From the NCBI RefSeq assembly GCF_013760845.1, contig NZ_JACDUU010000001.1:62001-126000 (forward strand): a stretch of DNA of 64,000 bases, given 5' to 3'. The notes under the pieces were generated by a model. It saw nothing but the letters and a program-made list of their open reading frames with translations, was not told the origin of the DNA and did not search any database. The translations under genes and the position numbers were made by a program. Origin of the DNA: [Anoxybacillus] calidus (GTDB taxonomy: Bacteria; Bacillota; Bacilli; Bacillales; Anoxybacillaceae). Position 1 is the stretch's first letter, and each line of letters starts with the position of its first letter. Below, piece after piece: positions 37,631 through 47,418 of this stretch.

Positions 37631-38818
37631 ATGAAGAACCAATGGTTGAACTATTTTTCAGGCAGTGTCAAAGTGGAAATTAAAGGAAGAGGTATAGAAA
37701 GATTGATTAATGCTTGTTTACGAAATGATATTTTTATATGGAAAGTAAAAAAGCATAATGAGTATACGGCAAGCTTTTATATGCTTTTAAAAGACGTTTC
37801 CAAGATTCGTCTCATTGCTAGAAAAAGCGAATGCAAGCTCTATTTTACAGACAGAAGTGGAGTGCCGTTCCTTATCAAAAAGACATTATTAAATAGCGGC
37901 TTTTTCATAGGAACATTTTTGTTTTTATTGATGATCTTTCTTTTTTCTAATATGGTATGGAACATTCAAGTAAGAGGAGCGAAACCGGAGACGGAGTATT
38001 TAATCCTGAAAGAGTTGAAAAAGATGGGGATTGAAAGAGGAGCTTTTCAATTTATGGTTGATGACCCGGATACAATTCAAAAAAAGCTGACAGACCATAT
38101 TGACGCGATTACATGGGTTGGTGTCGAGTTAAAAGGGACGACTTTTTATTTTCAAGTGGTGGAAAAAAATCAACCAAAGCCGGAAAAAAAGATCGGGGTT
38201 CGTCATTTAGTGGCTAAAAAGAAAGCAGTGATTACGAATATGTTTGTCGAAGAAGGACAACCACTTGTGTCAGTCAATGATTATGTGTCGAAAGGGCAAA
38301 TTTTAGTCTCAGGTTTTATAGGAAAAGAAGGGCAAATGAAAATGGTGCCAGCACGAGGAAAAATTTTTGGGGAAACATGGTACAAGTCTACAGTTGTCCT
38401 GCCTCTTCAATCAACATTTCATGTGTTTACGGGGAAATATTATGAAAAACATTATCTCTCGTTTAAAAATATATCTTTGCCAGTTTGGGGATTTAAAAAG
38501 CCGACATTTTCTCATTATGAAATCGAACTGCAAAAAAAACCGTTTCGTTTTTGGCGGTGGGAATTGCCGTTTTTTTACGAGCGTGTCATTTATCGCGAAA
38601 AGGAGAAAGTAGAGAGAAACTATTCATGGGAAGAGGCGTTCCAAAAAGCAAAAGAAATAGCGCGTAAAGAACTGCTCAGCCAACTCGAAGATGATGCCTC
38701 CATTAAAGGCGAAAAACTTTTGCACCGAGCGAAAGAGAATGGTAAAGTAAGAGTAGAGATGCATTACCAAGTAATAGAAAATATTGGGATACCACAACCT
38801 ATTATTCAAGGAGACTAG
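37631..38818 (+). CDS. yqfD: Sporulation protein YqfD
   Basis: 395 residues. N-terminal soluble domain, one transmembrane helix (GFFIGTFLFLLMIFLFSNMVW), then an extracytoplasmic domain with a YWEEAFQKAKE-type helix and a final beta domain. Length and order match YqfD of B. subtilis (SigE regulon; function not known). ATG 37631 follows GGGGGAGAA, 10 nt after yqfC ends. Confidence 0.9.
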   Translation: MKNQWLNYFSGSVKVEIKGRGIERLINACLRNDIFIWKVKKHNEYTASFYMLLKDVSKIRLIARKSECKLYFTDRSGVPFLIKKTLLNSGFFIGTFLFLLMIFLFSNMVWNIQVRGAKPETEYLILKELKKMGIERGAFQFMVDDPDTIQKKLTDHIDAITWVGVELKGTTFYFQVVEKNQPKPEKKIGVRHLVAKKKAVITNMFVEEGQPLVSVNDYVSKGQILVSGFIGKEGQMKMVPARGKIFGETWYKSTVVLPLQSTFHVFTGKYYEKHYLSFKNISLPVWGFKKPTFSHYEIELQKKPFRFWRWELPFFYERVIYREKEKVERNYSWEEAFQKAKEIARKELLSQLEDDASIKGEKLLHRAKENGKVRVEMHYQVIENIGIPQPIIQGD

Positions 38819-38825
38819 ATAGAGG

Positions 38826-39788
38826 ATGTCAGAAAAGCTAATAACAATTAATCAGCAGTTAGAAAATCCAAACGAAGCGATTGCACTTTTTGGCATTCAT
38901 GATGTTCATTTAAAACGAATTGAACAAGAACTAGATGTTTCCATTGTGACGAGAGGGGAAACAGTGAGTGTTTCTGGTGATGTTGAACGTGTTCAACTAG
39001 TCGATGATGTGTTGCGCCATTTATTGATTGTCGTTCGGAAAGGAATTTCAATCAGTGAGCGCGATGTAATGTATGCCATTCAAATGGCGAAAAATGGCAC
39101 AATTGACTATTTCACAGAGCTATATGAAGAGGAGATTACGAAAAACGCAAAAGGAAAAGCGATTCGTGTAAAAACGTTAGGCCAACGTCAATATGTAACA
39201 GCCATTAAAAAGCATGACCTTGTATTTGGTGTCGGTCCAGCCGGTACAGGGAAAACGTATTTAGCTGTTGTTATGGCTGTGAACGCATTAAAAAGCGGTC
39301 TTGTGAAACGCATTATTTTAACGCGACCAGCTGTTGAAGCGGGAGAAAATTTAGGTTTTTTGCCGGGAGATTTAAAAGAAAAAGTGGATCCATACTTACG
39401 GCCTTTGTATGATGCGTTGAATGACGTGTTAGGACCCGAGCATACGCAGCGGTTGATTGAACGAGGGACGATTGAAATTGCACCGCTTGCGTACATGCGG
39501 GGCCGCACGTTAGAAGATGCGTTTGTGATTTTAGATGAAGCGCAAAATACAACTCCAGCGCAAATGAAAATGTTTTTAACAAGATTAGGTTTTGGTTCAA
39601 AAATGGTTATCACTGGTGATATTTCACAAGTCGATTTGCCAAAAGGAGTAAAATCGGGGTTAGCTGTAGCAAAAGAAATTTTGCAAAATGTCAATGACAT
39701 TACTTTTGTTTTTTTAGAACAATCTGATGTTGTTCGTCATCCGCTTGTTGGAAAAATTATTGACGCATATGAAAAAGCAGGAATATAG
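38826..39788 (+). CDS. phoH: PhoH family ATPase/RNA-binding protein
   Basis: 320 residues. P-loop VGPAGTGKTYLAV, the DEAQNTTP Walker B region and GDISQVDLPKGVKSGL. A KH-like N-terminus (LFGIHDVHLKRIEQEL) precedes it. PhoH proteins are ATPases, likely acting on RNA. AAGGAG is 12 nt before the ATG, somewhat far. In this genome a terminator separates phoH from pgpH. Confidence 0.93.
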   Translation: MSEKLITINQQLENPNEAIALFGIHDVHLKRIEQELDVSIVTRGETVSVSGDVERVQLVDDVLRHLLIVVRKGISISERDVMYAIQMAKNGTIDYFTELYEEEITKNAKGKAIRVKTLGQRQYVTAIKKHDLVFGVGPAGTGKTYLAVVMAVNALKSGLVKRIILTRPAVEAGENLGFLPGDLKEKVDPYLRPLYDALNDVLGPEHTQRLIERGTIEIAPLAYMRGRTLEDAFVILDEAQNTTPAQMKMFLTRLGFGSKMVITGDISQVDLPKGVKSGLAVAKEILQNVNDITFVFLEQSDVVRHPLVGKIIDAYEKAGI

Positions 39789-39923
39789 ACAGATGTTTTG
39801 CTATTTGTTATTTGGCGCTGCGGATAGGTGTCCAATGCGGCTAAAAAAGCATTTCCAATGTGTTGGCCAATAAAGTAGAGGGGATTCGGCTAAAGTAAAT
39901 TTGCTTTGACGTTTTTAATAACC

Positions 39924-39967
39924 TAAAAAAGTGACCCATCGTCTATTTGTATGGGTCTATTTTTTTA
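39924..39967 (+). terminator. Terminator between phoH and pgpH
   Basis: GACCCAT and ATGGGTC pair, with flanking A and T runs adding base pairs; TTTTTTT follows. Confidence 0.75.
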
Positions 39968-40035
39968 GAAAAGGTTTCAGGCAATTAAAAAGAGCGATAT
40001 ATAGGAATGGATGTTTAAAAAGCGAGGGGAAAACG

Positions 40036-42147
40036 GTGAAGAGGATTGGTTCAGCAGTTAAAAACATGAAACATGCTCGATTTTTACCCTATACCATGTT
40101 TGGTTTGCTTGCGTTATTGACATTTGTTTTGTTATATCATCATGTGAAGCCGGAACAATATAATATACAGCTATTTGAAATTTCTAAGGAAACAATTCGC
40201 TCGCCGATTACGATTGAAGATGAGGAAAAAACCGAGAAAATGAGGAGAGAAGCGGCTGATCGCGTAGCGGACGTCTATACATTAAAAAAAGAGTATGCGG
40301 AAAACCGTGTTGATTTAATCTCATCTATTTTCAATACGATTTCAGAAGTTCAGGAAGAAACAGAAACGTCAACGACTCATTTAGAAAAATTACAAAAGTT
40401 AAAAGAAAAGTTGCCGAGCGATTTATATACTCATCTGTCAGAAACACAGTGGAATTCTTTATTAACAGCTGAACCATCCAATTTACAATTAGCAAAAGAA
40501 GCGACCGTTACGGCAGTTAATACGATCATGAGCGAACGGATTACTTCAAAAGATTTAGATTATGCGAAAATGCGCGTCGGTAATGAATTAAAGTATGTGA
40601 TTGTTAACAATAAACTGAAAGATGCGGTTGTTCAATTGGCCAGATATGCTATTATTCCTAATGTCATTTACGACAAAGCAGCAACAGAAGAGAAGCGAAG
40701 ACAAGCAATGGATGAAGTGAAACCGGTAAAAATATTGCAAGGGCAAATTATCGTTGAAGAAGGACAGTTTATTACGAATGAAATTTACAAACAATTAAAG
40801 CTTGTCGGCCTGTTGGAGAGCGAAAAGACCATTCAGCCTTTTATCGGCCTTGGCATTTTTGTTATATTGTTATTAACACCGATTTTATATTATTTTTGGA
40901 GATTTAAGCCGGAAAATCATCATCGAAATGTTTATTTATTTGTATACGTGACTATTTTTACGATTACGTTAATTATGATGAAGCTCATAAGTTTGCTTCA
41001 GGAAATTGACTTAACCGATGTTGCCTATGTAGTTCCTGTTGCTGTTGGAACCATTTTAATCCGCATCCTTTTCAATGAGCAATTGGCTGTTGTGACGAAT
41101 ATTGTTTATGCAATATGCGGAAGCATTATGTTTAATGAGGGAATTACTGGAACGTTCAACTATTCTGCTGGGGTTTATTTACTGGCCAGCGGTTTAGCTG
41201 GAGCTGTATTTTTAAATAAACAGCTTCAAAAAGCTAAAGTTTTGCAAGCTGGACTTTTTGTATCGCTTGTTAATACTGTAATGATTATAGCGATAGTTTT
41301 TATGAATAACGGCCATTATTCGCTGATTGAAATAGGAATTTTTGTCATGATGGCGATTATTTCTGGCATTTTTTCCTCAGTATTAACGATTGGATTGCTT
41401 CCATTTTTAGAGGCTGGTTTCGGGATCTTGTCATCAATGAAATTAATTGAGCTGTCGAATCCTAACCACCCTTTATTACGGAAAATCTTGACAGAATCCC
41501 CAGGAACATATCACCATAGCCTAATGGTAGCGAATTTATCAGAAGGAGCATGCGAAGCGATTGGAGCGAATGGCTTGCTGGCTAGAGTTGCTGCGTATTA
41601 TCATGATATTGGAAAAACAAAGCGTCCCCGCTATTTTATTGAAAACCAAATAGGGGATAATCCTCATGACCATTTGTCGCCGCAGCTAAGCAAAAACATC
41701 ATCATTGCTCATGTCGCCGATGGAGTAGCTATGTTAAAAAAGCATAAGATGCCAAAAGAAATAATAGATATTGCTGAGCAGCATCATGGGACCACTTTAT
41801 TGAAATATTTTTATCATAAAGCAAAACAGCAATCCGGTTATGTATCAGAAGAAGAATTCCGATATCCCGGACCGAAACCGCAAACAAAAGAAGCGGCTAT
41901 TATTAGCATTGCCGATAGCGTTGAAGCAGCCGTTCGATCGCTGTCGAATCCATCGCAAGAAAAAATTGAGAAGGTCGTGCGCGGCATTATTGCTGATCGT
42001 TTGCAAGATAATCAGTTCAATGAATGTAACATTACACTGAAAGAGCTGGAACTTGTAGCTCAATCGCTTTGCGAGACGCTAAACGGCGTTTTTCACTCGC
42101 GAATTGAATATCCTGAAATTCGAAAGGAAAAGGTGAAACAAGCATGA
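40036..42147 (+). CDS. pgpH: Cyclic di-AMP phosphodiesterase PgpH
   Basis: 703 residues. N-terminal helix, a large extracytoplasmic 7TMR-HDED domain, seven transmembrane helices (about residues 270–460), and a cytoplasmic HD domain with [13 protein letters not shown] and [13 protein letters not shown]. It breaks c-di-AMP to pApA. GTG 40036 is chosen from its GAGGGG SD; the same frame upstream runs back through the phoH terminator and is not coding. Overlaps ybeY by 4 nt. Confidence 0.93.
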   Translation: MKRIGSAVKNMKHARFLPYTMFGLLALLTFVLLYHHVKPEQYNIQLFEISKETIRSPITIEDEEKTEKMRREAADRVADVYTLKKEYAENRVDLISSIFNTISEVQEETETSTTHLEKLQKLKEKLPSDLYTHLSETQWNSLLTAEPSNLQLAKEATVTAVNTIMSERITSKDLDYAKMRVGNELKYVIVNNKLKDAVVQLARYAIIPNVIYDKAATEEKRRQAMDEVKPVKILQGQIIVEEGQFITNEIYKQLKLVGLLESEKTIQPFIGLGIFVILLLTPILYYFWRFKPENHHRNVYLFVYVTIFTITLIMMKLISLLQEIDLTDVAYVVPVAVGTILIRILFNEQLAVVTNIVYAICGSIMFNEGITGTFNYSAGVYLLASGLAGAVFLNKQLQKAKVLQAGLFVSLVNTVMIIAIVFMNNGHYSLIEIGIFVMMAIISGIFSSVLTIGLLPFLEAGFGILSSMKLIELSNPNHPLLRKILTESPGTYHHSLMVANLSEGACEAIGANGLLARVAAYYHDIGKTKRPRYFIENQIGDNPHDHLSPQLSKNIIIAHVADGVAMLKKHKMPKEIIDIAEQHHGTTLLKYFYHKAKQQSGYVSEEEFRYPGPKPQTKEAAIISIADSVEAAVRSLSNPSQEKIEKVVRGIIADRLQDNQFNECNITLKELELVAQSLCETLNGVFHSRIEYPEIRKEKVKQA

Positions 42148-42614
42148 CATTAATCATTGATTTTATTGATGAAACAAACGAAGTAACAGAAGAACAAATG
42201 GATATGATTGAAAAATTGCTAAATTATGCAGCGGAAGTAGAGAATGTCCAAGATGAAGCAGAAGTAAGCGTTACGTTTGTTGATAATGAAAAAATTCGCG
42301 AAATTAATCGCGATTATCGCGGTAAAGACAAGCCGACAGATGTGATTTCGTTTGCCCTTGAAGAGATGGGGGACGAAGAAATCGAGATTGTCGGTGCAGA
42401 GATTCCGCCTGTGCTAGGAGACATCATTATTTCCGTTCCAAAAGCAAGGGAGCAAGCGGAAGAGTATGGTCACTCATTCATGCGAGAACTTGGTTTTTTA
42501 GTAGTACACGGTTTTCTTCATTTATTAGGATATGACCATGAGACGGAAGAAGAAGAAAAAGAAATGTTTTCTAAACAAGAACAAATTCTTGAACAATTCG
42601 GGTTGAAACGTTAA
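42144..42614 (+). CDS. ybeY: Endoribonuclease YbeY
   Basis: 156 residues with the zinc-binding signature [11 protein letters not shown] and the [15 protein letters not shown] segment. YbeY takes part in 16S rRNA 3'-end maturation and 70S quality control. ATG overlaps the pgpH stop (ATGA), with SD GAAAAGGTG. Confidence 0.96.
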   Translation: MTLIIDFIDETNEVTEEQMDMIEKLLNYAAEVENVQDEAEVSVTFVDNEKIREINRDYRGKDKPTDVISFALEEMGDEEIEIVGAEIPPVLGDIIISVPKAREQAEEYGHSFMRELGFLVVHGFLHLLGYDHETEEEEKEMFSKQEQILEQFGLKR

Positions 42615-42618
42615 GACG

Positions 42619-42987
42619 ATGAAAGAGTGGAAACGATTATTAAAAAGGTTTTCCTTTGCATGGGAAGGTATCGTTTTTACATTTAAAAATGAAAAAAATA
42701 TGAAGATTCATTGTGTAGCCGCTTTATTTGTCTGTATGGCGGCTTGGATGTTCGACCTTTCAAAAACGGAATGGTTGCTCATTCTTATCACTATTGGCGT
42801 TGTATTTTCTCTAGAAATGGTGAATACCGCCATTGAACGGGTTGTTGATTTAATTACCCCTGAATTTCATCCGCTCGCTAAAATAGCAAAAGACGTTGCT
42901 GCAGGAGCGGTTTTTGTGTTTGCGATTATATCTGTTATAATAGGTGCAATCATCTTTTTTCCTCATTTCATAGCACTCGTAAGCTGA
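42619..42987 (+). CDS. dgkA: Diacylglycerol/undecaprenol kinase DgkA
   Basis: 122 residues. Three transmembrane helices with the motif ENTAIE-like sequence (LEMVNTAIERVVDLI) and NEKNMKIH at the N-terminus. Gram-positive DgkA phosphorylates undecaprenol, linking to the UppP lipid carrier pool. 4 nt after ybeY; translation is probably coupled. Confidence 0.94.
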   Translation: MKEWKRLLKRFSFAWEGIVFTFKNEKNMKIHCVAALFVCMAAWMFDLSKTEWLLILITIGVVFSLEMVNTAIERVVDLITPEFHPLAKIAKDVAAGAVFVFAIISVIIGAIIFFPHFIALVS

Positions 42988-43077
42988 GGTGATTGATAAA
43001 AAATTCTTATTTTTCTGTTAATTTTATCTCTAAAGAAAGATGAATTTTAAATAAGATTCGTGTAAAATAAGAAATAG

Positions 43078-44413
<1,336 letters not shown>

Positions 44414-44512
44414 TTAACAAATTTTATATAGCATGATTTTGAAACGGCCAGGCTAACCTATAACTACAATCTTGAATTATATGCTATGCCTACGGCGGAA
44501 AGGTGTGGTTCG

Positions 44513-44656
44513 ATGCTAGAGTTTACTTGGAAACTTTTTAGCCAAACAGGCAATATAGACACATATCTCCTTTTTAAGGAGTTGGAAAGAGAGAACCAAG
44601 ATACAGCCGAAAAGAAAGAACAGGAAATAGCAGAAATAGATTATCCGGTTTTTTGA
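44513..44656 (+). CDS. yqzL: YqzL family small protein
   Basis: 47 residues beginning MLEFTWKLFSQTGNIDTYLL, then an acidic/basic helix and a C-terminal IDYPVF. Sequence, length and place (between era and recO) match YqzL, found in many Bacillus. Function is unknown. SD AAAGGTG lies about 7 nt before ATG. Confidence 0.88.
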   Translation: MLEFTWKLFSQTGNIDTYLLFKELERENQDTAEKKEQEIAEIDYPVF

Positions 44657-44687
44657 GCTGTTTGAATCAGCTTGAGTGGTGATGGTT

Positions 44688-45446
44688 TTGTTTGAAAAAT
44701 GTGAAGGCATTGTCATTCGTATAACCGATTACGGCGAAACCAATAAAATTGTTACGTTGTTTACAAGAGAGTGGGGAAAGGTGGCTGCAATGGCGCGAGG
44801 AGCGAAGAAACCAAGCAGCCGCCTTTCTGCTGTTACTCAATTGTTTACATACGGTCATTTTTTAATTCAAAAAAGCCATGGTGTAGGCACTCTGCAGCAA
44901 GGAGAAGCAATTCAGACGATGAGGGGAATTCGTGAAGACATTTTTACGACTGCTTATGCCTCTTATATTGTCGAGTTAACGGACAAGGCGACGGAAGATA
45001 AGCGTCCGAACCCTTATTTGTTTGAATTGCTTTTGCAAACATTACAGTATATGAATGAAGGATTGGATTTAGATATACTTACATACATTTACGAAATGAA
45101 AATGTTAAATGTTTTAGGATTATATCCGAAATTAGATGGCTGTGCGGTTTGTCAGCGAACCGAAGGGAAGTTTGCGTTTTCGGTCAAGGAAGGGGGCTTT
45201 ATTTGCCATTATTGTTATGATAAAGACCCTTACTGTTTCCATGTTTCTCCTAGCGTGATTAAGCTGTTAAGATTGCTTTATTATGTTGATTTGTCTCGGT
45301 TAGGGAAAATCTCGGTGAAAGAAGAAACGAAAAAAGAGCTGCATCGAATCATTTCCGCCTATTATGAAGAATATTCAGGGTTAGCTTTGAAAACAAAACG
45401 CTTTTTAAAGCAAATGGAACAATTAAGGAAAGGTTTACAATCCTAA
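44688..45446 (+). CDS. recO: DNA repair protein RecO
   Basis: 252 residues from TTG. N-terminal OB fold ([23 protein letters not shown]), helical domain and zinc finger (CAVC ... CHYC). RecO loads RecA onto SSB-coated DNA with RecF and RecR. TTG 44688 is chosen because homologues start one residue before xxKCEGIV and GAGTGGTGAT serves as the SD; the in-frame GTG/ATG codons at 44676–44682 overlap that SD and are less likely. Confidence 0.92.
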   Translation: MFEKCEGIVIRITDYGETNKIVTLFTREWGKVAAMARGAKKPSSRLSAVTQLFTYGHFLIQKSHGVGTLQQGEAIQTMRGIREDIFTTAYASYIVELTDKATEDKRPNPYLFELLLQTLQYMNEGLDLDILTYIYEMKMLNVLGLYPKLDGCAVCQRTEGKFAFSVKEGGFICHYCYDKDPYCFHVSPSVIKLLRLLYYVDLSRLGKISVKEETKKELHRIISAYYEEYSGLALKTKRFLKQMEQLRKGLQS

Positions 45447-45460
45447 AGAGGAGGATATAT

Positions 45461-45559
45461 TTGATAAGAGGTTGCCCTTTTGTTTGGGACAGCCTTTTCC
45501 CGTTTTATATATTGTTTTGTTATATTTTTCCTTATGTAAAAAAGATAATTCAGTTATAA
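45461..45559 (+). other. 32-codon open frame with a strong SD after recO
   Basis: TTG 45461 lies 6 nt after AAGAGGAGG, an excellent SD. The frame encodes an unremarkable, hydrophobic 32-residue peptide (MIRGCPFVWDSLFPFYIL...). In B. subtilis this is where glyQ begins. It may be a leftover operon junction after gene loss, or chance. Confidence 0.25.
45467..45499 (+). terminator. Probable terminator of recO
   Basis: AGGTTGCCC pairs with GGGACAGCCT, with one G-U pair and one bulged A, followed by TTTTCCC. Confidence 0.5.
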
Positions 45560-45612
45560 TATTTTATAATGAGTATAGCCTATTTGATCTTTTTATAAGG
45601 TGGTGAGTTAAA

Positions 45613-46242
45613 ATCGAACTCAATAAGCGCCAAGAACAAATTCTGCAGATTGTAAAGGATCATGGACCAATTACAGGAGAAAGTATCGCTGAAAAGCTAA
45701 ATTTAACAAGAGCGACACTTCGCCCTGATCTTGCGATTTTAACAATGGCTGGCTATTTGGAAGCAAGACCAAGAGTCGGTTATTTTTATACAGGAAAAAC
45801 AGGATCGCAATTGCTGGCAGATAAAATAAAAAAAATAAAAGTAGCTGATTATCAATCCATTCCTGTTGTCGTGAATGAAAGTGTCAGCGTATATGATGCG
45901 ATTGTGACGATGTTTTTAGAAGATGTTGGCACGTTGTTTGTCATTGACAACGATTCATTATTAGTTGGTGTTCTCTCCCGTAAAGATTTGTTGCGGGCAA
46001 GCATCGGAAAACAAGAACTACGCTCCATCCCTGTTAATATTATAATGACAAGGATGCCAAATATTACGATGTGTTATAAAGATGACTTATTAATTGAAGT
46101 TGCACAGAGGTTAATTGAAAAGCAAATTGATGCGATGCCAGTAGTAAAAAAGACGGAGAAAGGATATGAAGTAGTCGGTAGAATTACAAAAACAAACATG
46201 ACAAAGGCTTTCGTTGATTTAGCAAAAGACGATTTGATTTAG
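45613..46242 (+). CDS. ccpN: Transcriptional regulator CcpN (YqzB), apparent ATC start
   Basis: 209 residues. N-terminal helix-turn-helix (IELNKRQEQILQIVKDHGP, SIAEKLNLTRATLRPDLAIL) and two CBS domains. CcpN represses gapB and pckA on glycolytic carbon sources. A reading frame in phase with the protein has no ATG, GTG or TTG before the HTH: a TGA at 45604 is followed by GTT AAA ATC GAA CTC. The near-perfect SD AAGGTGGTGA (45597–45606) points to ATC 45613. The first ATG, 45745, would cut through the HTH. Confidence 0.85.
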   Translation: MELNKRQEQILQIVKDHGPITGESIAEKLNLTRATLRPDLAILTMAGYLEARPRVGYFYTGKTGSQLLADKIKKIKVADYQSIPVVVNESVSVYDAIVTMFLEDVGTLFVIDNDSLLVGVLSRKDLLRASIGKQELRSIPVNIIMTRMPNITMCYKDDLLIEVAQRLIEKQIDAMPVVKKTEKGYEVVGRITKTNMTKAFVDLAKDDLI

Positions 46243-46254
46243 AGGGGGATTGAG

Positions 46255-47067
46255 ATGAGCCAGCGATTCGTATATGTTGTTTCCGATTCTGGTGGGGAGA
46301 CAGCTGAGTTAGTTGTGAAGGCGGCAGCAAGTCAATTTAATAGCCCTTCCATACAGCTAAAGCGAGTGCCTTATGTAGAAGATAAAACAACATTAGCAGA
46401 AGTAGTAGCGCTTGCTAAGATGAATCAAGGAATTATCGCTTTCACATTGGTCGTGCCAGAAATGCGCCAGTTTTTAATGGAAGAAGCGGCACGTGAAGGG
46501 GTGGAAGTGTATGATATTATTGGGCCACTTATTGGAAAAATGGAAAATTTGTTTGGTTTAACACCTCGCAACGAACCTGGTCCAGTAAGAGTGTTGGATG
46601 AAGATTATTTTAAAAAAATAGAGGCCATTGAATTTGCTGTAAAATACGATGATGGACGTGATCCACGGGGGATTTTGCGTGCCGATATTGTATTAATCGG
46701 TGTATCTAGAACATCAAAGACCCCATTATCACAATATTTAGCGCATAAACGCTTTAAAGTTGCTAATGTGCCGATTGTTCCAGAAGTCGAACCACCTGAA
46801 GAGTTGTTTAAAGTGTCGCCAACAAAATGTTTCGGGTTAAAAATTAGCCCGGAAAAATTAAATCATATTCGCCGGGAAAGATTAAAAGCCCTTGGTCTAG
46901 ATGATAAAGCGATTTATGCTAATATTGATCGCATTAAAGAGGAACTCGATTATTTTGATCAAGTTGTTCAACAAATTGGTTGCGATGTTATTGATGTTAC
47001 AAACAAAGCAGTGGAAGAAACAGCCAACGTCATTATGAATATCATCGCCAAAAAAGGGCAATTGTAG
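46255..47067 (+). CDS. ppsR: Pyruvate, phosphate dikinase / PEP synthase regulatory protein
   Basis: 270 residues of the DUF299 kinase/pyrophosphorylase family. N-terminal [15 protein letters not shown], nucleotide-binding [15 protein letters not shown], and a C-terminal Asp-rich helical region. Such proteins phosphorylate and dephosphorylate the active site of PPDK or PEP synthase, using ADP. In B. subtilis it is yqfL and lies beside ccpN; a regulatory link to gluconeogenesis is plausible. SD AGAGGGGGATT precedes ATG. Confidence 0.93.
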   Translation: MSQRFVYVVSDSGGETAELVVKAAASQFNSPSIQLKRVPYVEDKTTLAEVVALAKMNQGIIAFTLVVPEMRQFLMEEAAREGVEVYDIIGPLIGKMENLFGLTPRNEPGPVRVLDEDYFKKIEAIEFAVKYDDGRDPRGILRADIVLIGVSRTSKTPLSQYLAHKRFKVANVPIVPEVEPPEELFKVSPTKCFGLKISPEKLNHIRRERLKALGLDDKAIYANIDRIKEELDYFDQVVQQIGCDVIDVTNKAVEETANVIMNIIAKKGQL

Positions 47068-47102
47068 CACATTCACTGTTTAGTGAAATGTGCTTTTATT
47101 TT
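47066..47102 (+). terminator. Terminator of ccpN-ppsR
   Basis: AGCACATTCAC pairs with GTGAAATGTGCT (one bulged A), followed by TTTTATTTTG. Begins at the ppsR stop. Confidence 0.8.
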
Positions 47103-47186
47103 GTTTTGAATTTTTTTATAGCGTATTATTAATATTTATATTATAATAAAAAATTGTGATAAAAATGTATATAAACAGGTTTAGGT

Positions 47187-47216
47187 TTGACATAGAACGA
47201 ATAAACTATTTATAGT
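47187..47216 (+). promoter_or_regulatory. SigA-type promoter of dnaG-sigA
   Basis: TTGACA and TATAGT are separated by 18 nt, about 200 nt before dnaG. Confidence 0.6.
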
Positions 47217-47245
47217 TACTTGTCAAGAGATAGTGAATTGAAATA

Positions 47246-47256
47246 TTCGACAAAAA
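47246..47256 (-). promoter_or_regulatory. Candidate Spo0A box upstream of the SigH promoter
   Basis: The minus strand reads TTTTTGTCGAA, a full match to the 0A box consensus. It lies 26 nt before the SigH-like -35. Confidence 0.5.
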
Positions 47257-47281
47257 TCGTCTGTAAAACCATTCGAAAGTA

Positions 47282-47310
47282 GCAGGATTTTGTGGAGTCA
47301 TGTAGAATAA
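47282..47310 (+). promoter_or_regulatory. SigH-type promoter of dnaG-sigA
   Basis: GCAGGATTT–11 nt–GTAGAATAA matches the SigH consensus (RnAGGAWWW, 11–12 nt, RnnGAATWW). The B. subtilis sigA operon has a SigH promoter used at the start of sporulation. Confidence 0.75.
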
Positions 47311-47355
47311 AGAAACGTACGAAATCAAAACCGACTATACAAAGCTTAGAAAAAA

Positions 47356-47365
47356 ATTTGTCGAA
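47356..47365 (+). promoter_or_regulatory. Candidate Spo0A box downstream of the SigH promoter
   Basis: ATTTGTCGAA matches 0A core TTGTCGAA and lies about 45 nt after the SigH -10, in the dnaG leader. Confidence 0.4.
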
Positions 47366-47418
47366 ACTCGCAGGAGATTTGGCATAGGTCTAGAATAATA
47401 AGATACGGAGCGGTTATT

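Noticed and set aside
39931-40035. Upstream extension of pgpH
   Set aside because: The extended frame begins inside a terminator hairpin and has no SD; GTG 40036 has a good SD and fits homologues.
45745-46242. ccpN starting at the first ATG
   Set aside because: This would delete most of the HTH DNA-binding domain, which is clearly coded in the same frame upstream.
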